This document shows, piece by piece, positions 8,956-16,314 of a stretch of DNA of 64,000 nucleotides. Every line of letters starts with the position of its first letter. Positions within the stretch are counted from its first letter, which is position 1. A program made the translations under genes and the position numbers. The stretch comes from Thermasporomyces sp040195635 (GTDB taxonomy: Bacteria > Actinomycetota > Actinomycetes > Propionibacteriales > Actinopolymorphaceae). Below the pieces are notes generated by a model, which made no database searches, was not told the DNA's origin, and saw nothing but the letters and a program-made list of their open reading frames with translations. The stretch lies in NCBI RefSeq assembly GCF_040195635.1, contig NZ_JBEFTX010000019.1, forward strand, positions 62,001 through 126,000. Direction: 5' to 3'.

Positions 8956-9846
8956 GTGATCGTCGACGTCCACAACCACACGCCGACCCACCCTGGTGAG
9001 GTGCCGGAGGACGAGCGGCTCGTCTTCGAAGGATGGCGCTCGGACCGGCCGGTGGTGACGACGAACTCCTGGGCCGACTTCGACCGGCAGCAGGCGGCGG
9101 CCGACATCTCCATCGTGTTCAACATCGCGGTCGATGATCCCTTGCGCGCCACGGGTCTGCCGTATCCACCGGAACGTACGAACGACGCCACGGCCGAGTT
9201 CGTCGCCGCCGCCCCGCACAAGCGGATCGGCTTCATGTCGGTCGATCCCCGCACGCCGGAGGTGTTCGAGGAGGTCGAACGCTGTCGTGCGCTCAACCTG
9301 GTGGGTGTCAAGCTCGGTCCCAACTACCAGAACTTCGACCCGCTGTGCGACGAGGCGCAACGCTTCTACGGCTACTGTGAGCGTGCCGGGCTGCCGATCC
9401 TGTTCCATCAGGGCACGTCGCCGATTCGCGAAGCTCCGTTGCTGTACACGCATCCGCTGGTGATGGACGACATCGCACTGCGCTTTCCGGAGCTGCGGGT
9501 GGTGATGGCGCACATGGGGCATCCGTTCGTGCGGGAGACGGTGGCGGTGATCCGCAAGCACCCGCACGTCTATGCCGACGTGTCGTCGGTCTACCTGCGG
9601 CCGTGGCTGTTGTGGGAGGCGCTGACCTTCGCGACCGAATGGGGTGTGCCGCACAAGCTGTTGTTCGGCTCGGACTATCCGATCTCCACCTCGGGCGAGG
9701 CGATGGCCGGACTCCGCAGCGTCAACGACATCGTGGAGGGTACGAAACTCCCGCGCGTGCCGGCGGAGGCGATCGAGCAGGTCATCCACGCCGACGCCCT
9801 GTCCGCACTCGGACTGGGGAAGCCGGGAGAGGCGGCAACGCCATGA
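8956..9846 (+). CDS. Amidohydrolase family protein (TIM-barrel metal hydrolase), second of three
   Basis: A 296-residue amidohydrolase-2 type enzyme with intact metal ligands: HNH at residues 6-8, His in ILFHQGTSP, His in VVMAHMGHPF and Asp in LLFGSDYPI. It is longer than the first copy and resembles the 2-pyrone-4,6-dicarboxylate lactonase and gamma-resorcylate decarboxylase style of barrel. In this operon it may hydrolyse or decarboxylate a sugar-derived lactone or acid. The GTG start follows a 48-base gap, and its stop overlaps the start of the third, degenerate copy as ATGA. Confidence 0.87.
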   Translation: MIVDVHNHTPTHPGEVPEDERLVFEGWRSDRPVVTTNSWADFDRQQAAADISIVFNIAVDDPLRATGLPYPPERTNDATAEFVAAAPHKRIGFMSVDPRTPEVFEEVERCRALNLVGVKLGPNYQNFDPLCDEAQRFYGYCERAGLPILFHQGTSPIREAPLLYTHPLVMDDIALRFPELRVVMAHMGHPFVRETVAVIRKHPHVYADVSSVYLRPWLLWEALTFATEWGVPHKLLFGSDYPISTSGEAMAGLRSVNDIVEGTKLPRVPAEAIEQVIHADALSALGLGKPGEAATP

Positions 9847-10601
9847 TCATCGACGCGCATGTCCGGCTCGGCGTGGGACGCGAGGTTGCACTCAGCGTCG
9901 ACGACCTTCTCGCCACCATGACCGAGCTCGGTATCGACCGGGCGCTCGTCTCTCCTGACGAGCGCTGCACCGCCTTCGCGAACCGGGAAGGCAACGAGAC
10001 GGTCTGCCGCGCCGCGCTCGCCTCGGGCGGACGCCTCGCGGCGTACGCGGTCGCCAACCCGTGGGCGGGCCCGCGGGCGGTCGACGAGCTCGCCCGGGCG
10101 CGGGACGCGGGCGCTGTCGCCCTGGCCGTCGACCCGGTCCTGCAGGGGTTCGACGTCCTCGACGGGCTGCTCGACCCCCTGCTCGCGTTCGCGTCGGAGC
10201 AGGACTGGATCGTCTACCTCCGGACCGGCACCCCGCCGTCCGCCCTGCCGCTCCCGGTCGCGACCCTGGCCCGCCGCCATCCGGAGTCGTCGTTCCTCAT
10301 GGGGAGAAGCGGTGCGACCGACTTCTGGATCGATGCCGCGCCGGCGTTGCGGTATGCACCGAACCTGTACGCCGACACGTCGTACGCGCCCTGGGACACC
10401 GTGCTCAGCGACTTCGCCCGCGACGAGGAGATCGGGACGGACAGGTGCGTGTTCTCGACCGATGCCCCCTACACCGTGCCGCGCGCGGAACTCGCCCGCG
10501 TCCAGGACTGGAAAGGCATCACCGAGCAGCAACGTGCCGGCGTCCTCGGCGGGGTGGTCGCACGCCTCCTGGGCCGCCACCTGCCGCCACGCTGGTCATG
10601 A
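9843..10601 (+). CDS. Degenerate amidohydrolase paralogue lacking metal ligands
   Basis: A 252-residue protein that aligns with the first amidohydrolase of the operon but has lost most of its metal site. HTH becomes HVR at residues 6-8, the CHDG histidine becomes LRTG, and GHGG becomes GRSG; only the late Asp survives, in FSTDAPY. Flanking framework such as TGTPPSALPL and ATLARRHPE is retained and the frame is intact, so this is a maintained protein and not a decayed gene. It is translationally coupled to the second amidohydrolase, suggesting a structural or regulatory partner. No catalytic function should be assigned. Confidence 0.8.
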   Translation: MIIDAHVRLGVGREVALSVDDLLATMTELGIDRALVSPDERCTAFANREGNETVCRAALASGGRLAAYAVANPWAGPRAVDELARARDAGAVALAVDPVLQGFDVLDGLLDPLLAFASEQDWIVYLRTGTPPSALPLPVATLARRHPESSFLMGRSGATDFWIDAAPALRYAPNLYADTSYAPWDTVLSDFARDEEIGTDRCVFSTDAPYTVPRAELARVQDWKGITEQQRAGVLGGVVARLLGRHLPPRWS

Positions 10602-10650
10602 CCTTTCCCCCGCTGTTCCGCTGTGGTTGAATGGCGTCGTTCGGAATACG

Positions 10651-10680
10651 AGAAATATGACTGAGATACTGAAAGTTCTC
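10651..10680. promoter_or_regulatory. Candidate operator, CTGAGATAC element
   Basis: An AT-rich patch ahead of the DapA-type gene contains GACTGAGATACTGAAAG. CTGAGATAC is identical to nine bases on the reverse strand ahead of the solute-binding protein at 16.3 kb and nearly identical to the element ahead of the oxidoreductase operon at 5.9 kb. It sits 39 bases before the chosen start, in a position suited to a repressor or activator of this gene. Confidence 0.4.
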
Positions 10681-10708
10681 GAGAGTCCGGCTGGGAACGG
10701 GGGTGCGG

Positions 10709-11698
10709 ATGACCGCGACTGACGACCCACGGCAGGCCGCGACAGCACCGGAGCAGGTGCCCGCATCGAGGTTCCTGGTGCGTGGGGTCTCGCCGGTCCT
10801 TGAGGTCCCGTTCGACGAGCAGGGCAACGTGGACTATGCAGGCTTCGCGCGAGTGGTCACCTACGTCCTGCGCACCGGAGTCACCAGCGTGATGTTTCCT
10901 GGGTTCGCCTCGGAGTTCCACAAGCTCACCGACGACGAGCGCTGGCGACTCGCGGAGATCGTGCTCGCGCAGACGCGGGACCGGCCGGACGTCGCGGCGG
11001 TCATCGCCGTCCAGGACCATGCCACCAGGCTGGCGGTCGCTCATGCGCGCCGGCTCGTCGACGCAGGCGCCGACCTGATCAACCTGCTGCCGCCGTACTT
11101 CCTCGGCCCTTCGCCCGCCGCCGTGCGCCGGCACGTCCGCGACGTCCTGGAGGCGGTGGCGCCGACACCGGTCGTCCTGCAGTACGCACCGCACCAGACC
11201 GGCACCAGCCTCGACGCGGCGACGATCGCGACCGTCGCCCGTGACCTCCCCAACCTTGCGTTGGTGAAGGTCGAATCGACGCCGCCCGGCGCGTTCATCG
11301 CCGCACTCGGCACTCAGGACCCTGCACTACCGGCATTGGTGGGGTACGCCGGTGTGCAGCTTCCCGACGCCGTACGCCGTGGTGCGATCGGAGTCCAGCC
11401 GGGTTGCTCGCTCACCGAGGTCTACGTGGAGATCTGGCGCCGGTTCGAGCGGGACGACACCAAGGGTGCGACCGAGCTGCATCGGCGGCTGCTTCCGTAC
11501 ATCTCCTACTGGATGCTGGACACCGAGCTGATCATCGCCGCGGAGAAGCTGATCTCGGTACGCCGTGGCCTGTTCGAGAGCGCGCACTGCCGGGCGCCGG
11601 CGCACCTTCTCGACGCCGAGGAAGTCGCGATGATCGACCGGATGCTCGCCGAGTTCGCCGACCTGCTTCCTGACCTCAGCTCGGCTGCGCTGTCCTGA
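10709..11698 (+). CDS. Dihydrodipicolinate synthase (DapA) family lyase
   Basis: A 329-residue class I aldolase-type barrel. The Schiff-base Lys is in LALVKVES, and the Tyr of LQYAPHQT takes the place of the catalytic Tyr. In this family the reactions include 4-hydroxy-tetrahydrodipicolinate synthesis, sialate cleavage and 2-keto-3-deoxy-aldonate cleavage or dehydration. The conserved GTTGE glycine loop of biosynthetic DapA is replaced by FPGFASE, so lysine synthesis is unlikely and a catabolic 2-keto-3-deoxy-acid lyase is preferred. ATG 10709 was chosen; a GTG at 10703 is also possible. It has its own promoter region with the shared element. Confidence 0.85.
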   Translation: MTATDDPRQAATAPEQVPASRFLVRGVSPVLEVPFDEQGNVDYAGFARVVTYVLRTGVTSVMFPGFASEFHKLTDDERWRLAEIVLAQTRDRPDVAAVIAVQDHATRLAVAHARRLVDAGADLINLLPPYFLGPSPAAVRRHVRDVLEAVAPTPVVLQYAPHQTGTSLDAATIATVARDLPNLALVKVESTPPGAFIAALGTQDPALPALVGYAGVQLPDAVRRGAIGVQPGCSLTEVYVEIWRRFERDDTKGATELHRRLLPYISYWMLDTELIIAAEKLISVRRGLFESAHCRAPAHLLDAEEVAMIDRMLAEFADLLPDLSSAALS

Positions 11699-11704
11699 CG
11701 TTCG

Positions 11705-13462
11705 TCAGCTCGCATCCGGGTGCAGGGTCAACGACAGGTGGCGGGTGCGGTCGTCGCCGGGGTCCAGCTCGACATGAACCAGGACCGACGGCCAGCCGAA
11801 CATTTCCAGCCCGCCGATCCTCGCCGGTTCGCCATCGACCAGTGCCTCGTGCACGCGGGTGAGCGGGACCGGAAGCACCACCGTCAACCCTCCGGCAGGC
11901 GACCGGCCGGTCACCTGGTACGAGAAGGTCTCACCCTCCCACCTGGTGTCGTGGATCCGTGCGGCGTCGCGGGCCCTGGTGAACTCCGCCCATGCGAACG
12001 CACTCCAGATCGGCATCCCCAGCTCGCGCGCCGACGTCCAGCAGCGGTGCATGTACGTGCTGGAGTAGGTCGCGAAGGACACCGGATGGGACAGCATCGA
12101 CAGCGGGCTGAAGTAGCGGTCGAGCTTGTCCTCCATCAGCCGACGGGTCAGGTTGGCCTGGCCGAGTGGATCCGCTGTCAACAACTCCTTGACGGACAGG
12201 TCGTCATAGGCCTGAGTCGCCTGCTGGAAGCAGTCGATCACCGTGCCGTCGGCGTCGACGAACCGCATGGGTCGGGCGGATCCGGTGAGATAGGCAAGCC
12301 ATGACGGGCCCGCGTTCATGGAGTTGAGATCCATGTCGATCCCGAGTTCGGCGTAGAGCTTCGGTAGGTCGGCGTAGCCCTTCCAGACCGCGCAGTGGTT
12401 GCGGTTCGTGGCCGGAACCCCGCCGTAGACCTCCGCGAACTCACGGACGTCCTTGCGTACGACCTCGGGGAGGATCTCCTCCTGGTCCTCCCCGCCGTAC
12501 GCCGGATCGGAGGGATCGTGGTGGATCCCGAACGAGTGCCCGCGCTCGCGCCACCGCGCGACCCTTTCCTTCGTGGCGACCGTCCCACGGGTCGTGCCTG
12601 ACATCAGGTAGATCGTGACCTGTCCACCGTGGGACTCGACGGCGTCGATGAGGGCGTCGAAGTGTTCCGGCTCCGACCAGTCGTCGTCGGAGTCCAGGAC
12701 GAGAACGCTCCGTAGCTCAGGCGTCGGGTAGTACCACCAGCGCGGCTGCGGGTGGCGGGCGAGGTGGTTGACCGCATTGCCGAGCAGCATCGCGTGGATG
12801 TCGGCCTGCGGAAGGTGCCAGCACCGCGGGTCGGCGAAACCGGTGAGCAGGTCCTGGATCCGGTAGGGCTCGCCGGCGCCGAGACCGTGGCCACCGATCC
12901 GGGCAGGGTCGCCCTGTCGGATCAGGGCGACGGCGTGTGGCAGGTCGTAGGTGAACACGACCACGCGGCCCGCGCCGTAGGGCAGTTCGACGACGGCCGG
13001 GAAAGCTGTGGGCGTGCGGGCGTCGGCCTGGAGCCGCGCCACGGTCACCGCACCGTCGGGCAATGCGTCGGGTGCGTACGCATCAGCCGGCACGTGCGTC
13101 TCGATCGGTTCCTGGGGCACGCCGCTCCCGAGCGGACTCGCCGTACCCGGTCGTACGTACGCGGGCGCCACCATCGTGTGCGTGGAGACGAGGCCGAGGG
13201 TGCGGGCCAGCAGCGGGGAGGGGCGGACGAGGATCACCCGGCCGCCGGCAGCGGCGTAGTCGAGCAGCCGGCCGACCTGCGCCTTGGTGGGGCGAATCCG
13301 CGCGACGAGGACGAGGTCGTAACGTGCAAGGCCACCGAGGTTCTCGTCGGACAGGTCGAGGATCTCGTGGTCGACCATTCCCTCGGCCCGCAGGATCTCG
13401 GCAAGGTAGCGGCCGAACCGGCCGACGGTCTGGTCCCCGCTCAGCACCACACCGATGGTCAT
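11705..13462 (-). CDS. ThuA/glutaminase-like plus polysaccharide-deacetylase-like protein
   Basis: A 585-residue two-part protein. Residues 1 to about 190 form a flavodoxin-like alpha/beta domain resembling ThuA or type 1 glutamine-amidotransferase folds, with GRVVVFTYDLP at its end. From about residue 225 a deacetylase-like barrel starts at SVLVLDSDDDWSEP and continues through GHSFGIHHDPSD, which holds an acidic pair and histidines resembling the NodB metal site. A short beta-rich tail follows. No signal peptide is visible. The exact reaction is unknown; a carbohydrate-active hydrolase is plausible. Its ATG overlaps the stop of the upstream oxidoreductase by four bases, so it is the third gene of a coupled operon. 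Confidence 0.7.
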   Translation of the reverse strand: MTIGVVLSGDQTVGRFGRYLAEILRAEGMVDHEILDLSDENLGGLARYDLVLVARIRPTKAQVGRLLDYAAAGGRVILVRPSPLLARTLGLVSTHTMVAPAYVRPGTASPLGSGVPQEPIETHVPADAYAPDALPDGAVTVARLQADARTPTAFPAVVELPYGAGRVVVFTYDLPHAVALIRQGDPARIGGHGLGAGEPYRIQDLLTGFADPRCWHLPQADIHAMLLGNAVNHLARHPQPRWWYYPTPELRSVLVLDSDDDWSEPEHFDALIDAVESHGGQVTIYLMSGTTRGTVATKERVARWRERGHSFGIHHDPSDPAYGGEDQEEILPEVVRKDVREFAEVYGGVPATNRNHCAVWKGYADLPKLYAELGIDMDLNSMNAGPSWLAYLTGSARPMRFVDADGTVIDCFQQATQAYDDLSVKELLTADPLGQANLTRRLMEDKLDRYFSPLSMLSHPVSFATYSSTYMHRCWTSARELGMPIWSAFAWAEFTRARDAARIHDTRWEGETFSYQVTGRSPAGGLTVVLPVPLTRVHEALVDGEPARIGGLEMFGWPSVLVHVELDPGDDRTRHLSLTLHPDAS

Positions 13463-14622
13463 GGGCCCTCTCCTTCCTGCCGCCCGGGGTGTGGCCGAAA
13501 GTCCGGGACGGTCAGCAGTTCGCTGCCGCGCGCGATCGACTCCGCGGCGAGTACCGCGGGCGCGGCGGTGTCCATCGCCTGGTAGACGTCGAACTCTGGC
13601 TGCCGGCCGGCTAGCACGGCGTCCCGGAACGCCACATGGGTGTAGTAGTCGGCGTCGCCATGGCCGCTGCCGCGAGCCTCGGATGGAGCGTCGGTGCGTT
13701 CGTAGCGCCAGTCGGCGTCGGCGAGGTCGGCCAACTGCTCGTCGGCCAGCCACAGCTTCGGCCGGTCGCCGGCGCCACGGGACCATTCCACCCGGCCGCC
13801 GGTGCCGAGGACCTGGTACCAGTGCCAGTTGCCGTCAGGATGCGGTTGAGCGAAGCTCGCAGCCATCCGCAGGAGGATGCCCTTCCGGGTACGCATGAGA
13901 GCGACCTGCATGTCTGGTTGGGCGAGGGCAGGATGTGCGGCGCTCGGCGCGTCCGTGCTCATAGCCACCACCTGCGTCACCCGGTCGTCGAGCACCCGCA
14001 GCATCGGGCTCAGCTCGTGCGGCAGGTAGTGGATCGGCGGCATCAGCTGCGCCCACGTCGGCCGGGCATCGGGATGGGCCGCGAGCGCGTCGGGACCAAG
14101 CAGGTCGCCGGTGTGCGGATCCTGAAACATTCCTGCGACGTAGTGGTGGAAGTACTGCCCCTCGCACAAGGTGATCCGGCCGAGCCTTCCGCTCGCGACC
14201 AGTGACCGCCAGGCCTCGACGAAGCCCCAGTACCGTGTCTGTTCGGCCAGCTGGTAGATCCGGCCGGTGCGTTCGACGGCGAGCACGATCCGCCAGCAGT
14301 CCTGGATCGCGTGGGCGGCCGGGACCTCCGCATGGACGTGCTTTCCGGCCTCCAGCGCAATGGCGGCAAGGTCGCCTTGACGCGCGGTCCGGACCGTCAG
14401 CGCGATGGCGTCGACCCGTGGATCGCCGAGCAGCTCGTCGTACGCCTGGTAGGTACGCACACTCGACGGAAAGCTCAGTTGCGCCCGCGCCCGGTCCAAC
14501 AAGGGGGCGATCGGGTCGCACAGCGCCGTGACCCGGAACCCTGGTATCCGCTGGAGCATCGGGATCCAGGTGCCGACCGCTCGAGGGCCGAGGCCCGCCA
14601 CGCCGATCCGGATCTCGTCCAT
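13459..14622 (-). CDS. Gfo/Idh/MocA family oxidoreductase with variant active-site motif
   Basis: A 387-residue Gfo/Idh protein with a Rossmann N-terminus (GVAGLGPRAVG) and a C-terminal oxidoreductase domain. The usual EKP is replaced by HAEVPAAH, so the catalytic lysine is missing. Proteins with AEVP in this position are recurrent in the family and may act on glycosidic substrates by an oxidation-elimination mechanism or may not be standard dehydrogenases. PIHYLPHEL supplies conserved histidines. It sits between a TIM-barrel protein of unknown function, with a 14-base gap, and the ThuA/deacetylase-like protein, which overlaps it by four bases. Confidence 0.85.
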   Translation of the reverse strand: MDEIRIGVAGLGPRAVGTWIPMLQRIPGFRVTALCDPIAPLLDRARAQLSFPSSVRTYQAYDELLGDPRVDAIALTVRTARQGDLAAIALEAGKHVHAEVPAAHAIQDCWRIVLAVERTGRIYQLAEQTRYWGFVEAWRSLVASGRLGRITLCEGQYFHHYVAGMFQDPHTGDLLGPDALAAHPDARPTWAQLMPPIHYLPHELSPMLRVLDDRVTQVVAMSTDAPSAAHPALAQPDMQVALMRTRKGILLRMAASFAQPHPDGNWHWYQVLGTGGRVEWSRGAGDRPKLWLADEQLADLADADWRYERTDAPSEARGSGHGDADYYTHVAFRDAVLAGRQPEFDVYQAMDTAAPAVLAAESIARGSELLTVPDFRPHPGRQEGEGP

Positions 14623-14636
14623 GTCGAAGACTGGCT

Positions 14637-16058
14637 TCAGGCCAGCTCGGCGGCCGCCGCGTGGTACTCGGCCGCCACTGCGGCGAACGACTGCCGTGGC
14701 CGGTCGGGCACCGCGATGTCGATGCTGGGGACGGGGACGCCGTGGCTCGTCGTCAGACGCCAGCCTTCCGTGGTCTCGAAGCCAGGGTTCTCCACGGTGA
14801 ACCCGATGGTCTCGATGTGGTCGAATCCGACGTCGACCGGGAACACGCCGTCGCTGCTTCCAGCCTCGAGGAGCCGGAACGCGAGGGTGGCGCTGGTCTT
14901 TCCCCGCAACCGGTCGCTCACGTCGATCGGGCCGTGCAGGGTCGAACACTGCTGCCACAGCGCGAACCCGTGCTGGCACACGTCCTCGGACCAGATCACC
15001 TCGCCGTCGATGAGCACCTGCTTGACATGCGTACCTGGCTCACCGAACCGCGCACTGAAGATGTCGTTGTGCCAGAAGGAAAGTTCGTGGCGGGCGGTGT
15101 CGGGCTCCACGGCGACGACCTGGGACGCCTCGGCGTACGCGCCCTTCTTCGTTCGTACCGGCGGCACCAGGAAACTCAGGCGGCCGTTGCCGTACATCGC
15201 CTTGTTGGTCGAGGAGATCGTGGGCGCGTCGTCGAGCTGCAGGCCATAGGCGGTGACGCCGGCGATCCGACCGTCGCGGGCGTAGTCCAGGCCGGCACGG
15301 ACGACTGCCGCGTTGTAGTCGGGGCTCGGTTCGTTCCACGCGTCGAGAAAGCGTCCGGTGTAGGCGAGCAGGACCACGCCGAGGTCGTACGGCTCGACGG
15401 CGGCGCGGATGTGGTCGAGACACGGTCCGACGCTGCTGGCGACGAGGGTGTTGAGATGGTGCCCGTCGAGGAACGGATAGAGCACGAGGTCCAGATGGGG
15501 CCCGTACTTCGCGAGGAACTCGTCGCTTGTCGCCGCGTGGTAGTACGTACACAGGTAGAACGCCAGGTCGGGGTTGATGTCCTGTGCGATCTTGCGCATC
15601 CGCGCCACGTAGTCGGGGGTGAAGGTGTCCTGGTTGAACTCGAAGTCGTCGATGCCCCAGGCCTTGACGTTCGGCTGCTCGACCGAGAGTTCGGCGCAGG
15701 CACGGGCCCACGCGAGATAGTCCATGACATACGGCCGGGAGGCGCGACCACCGTGCCGGTCGGTCTCACTCGGTGGTACGAGGTAGACCCACACGTCGAT
15801 CCCGGCCCGCGCGGCGGCGGGTGCGAACTCCAGCCGTAGGTCGTCCCAGTCCGTCGGCGAGTCCCAGATGCCATAGACATAGGTGTTGGCGCCGAGCTCG
15901 GTGAGCTTCGCCAGCATCGCCGGGGTGTCGATGTGACGGTAGCCGTCGGCTCGGGGCGCGGGCTCACGCAGCGTCGCCCCGACCGTGTTACCGCCGCACT
16001 GCGACGCCCGGATGCCGCCGCGCGGGATCAGGTGTGCCGCCCGGTGCGTGCCTGCCAT
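14637..16058 (-). CDS. Uncharacterised TIM-barrel protein with beta-sandwich tail
   Basis: A 473-residue protein that I cannot assign to a named family. Residues about 45-290 read as a glycoside-hydrolase-like barrel: repeated strand/helix alternation, KAWGIDDFEF near residue 140 with clustered acids, LVLYPFLDGHH, and GVTAYGLQLDD. Residues about 310-460 are beta-rich and resemble a carbohydrate-binding jelly roll. There is no signal peptide, so action on imported oligosaccharides is likely. The start at 16058 follows GGAGGTCCCC; the frame is open upstream to 16223 but without support. It is the first gene of a three-gene operon divergent from the ABC importer, which argues that its substrate is the imported compound. 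Confidence 0.7.
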   Translation of the reverse strand: MAGTHRAAHLIPRGGIRASQCGGNTVGATLREPAPRADGYRHIDTPAMLAKLTELGANTYVYGIWDSPTDWDDLRLEFAPAAARAGIDVWVYLVPPSETDRHGGRASRPYVMDYLAWARACAELSVEQPNVKAWGIDDFEFNQDTFTPDYVARMRKIAQDINPDLAFYLCTYYHAATSDEFLAKYGPHLDLVLYPFLDGHHLNTLVASSVGPCLDHIRAAVEPYDLGVVLLAYTGRFLDAWNEPSPDYNAAVVRAGLDYARDGRIAGVTAYGLQLDDAPTISSTNKAMYGNGRLSFLVPPVRTKKGAYAEASQVVAVEPDTARHELSFWHNDIFSARFGEPGTHVKQVLIDGEVIWSEDVCQHGFALWQQCSTLHGPIDVSDRLRGKTSATLAFRLLEAGSSDGVFPVDVGFDHIETIGFTVENPGFETTEGWRLTTSHGVPVPSIDIAVPDRPRQSFAAVAAEYHAAAAELA

Positions 16059-16145
16059 GGGGACCTCCGGGTCCGTGAGGCCGACGGCCACGAGCTGTGC
16101 CGAGAACGGCCCCGCCACTGGTTTCTCGGATCCTGCTGGGACTGT

Positions 16146-16276
16146 AGTTCTGAAACCTTGTTCTGGGATTTCAGATACATATCTGTATTTTCGAAGGATG
16201 CTAGGCGGCTGGACTGTGGCCACGCAAGCCCCTACGCGGTATCATCTCGCATCTCGTATATGTATCTCAGGTTTCG
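16146..16276. promoter_or_regulatory. Divergent promoter with two copies of the shared operator element
   Basis: The 256-base region between the TIM-barrel operon and the ABC importer is unusually AT-rich. At 16172-16185 it holds CAGATACATATCTG, a six-base inverted repeat around CA. At 16254-16270 the reverse strand reads CCTGAGATACATATACG. Both contain GATACATAT, and the second carries the CTGAGATAC word found at 10.66 kb. TCTGAAACC at 16150 and GGTTTCG at 16271 form further outlying matches. The spacing suggests one site for each divergent promoter. Confidence 0.45.
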
Positions 16277-16314
16277 TAGAGTCGCCTCGGTCGTGGACCA
16301 CGAGGAGGGCCCCA

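Noticed and set aside
11720..13585. Long plus-strand open frames opposite the ThuA/deacetylase gene
   Set aside because: They are antisense shadows of a coherent reverse-strand protein and have low-complexity Arg/Gly-rich translations.
16059..16223. Longer N-terminus for the TIM-barrel protein
   Set aside because: It would cover the operator-bearing divergent promoter; GGAGGTCCCC supports ATG 16058.
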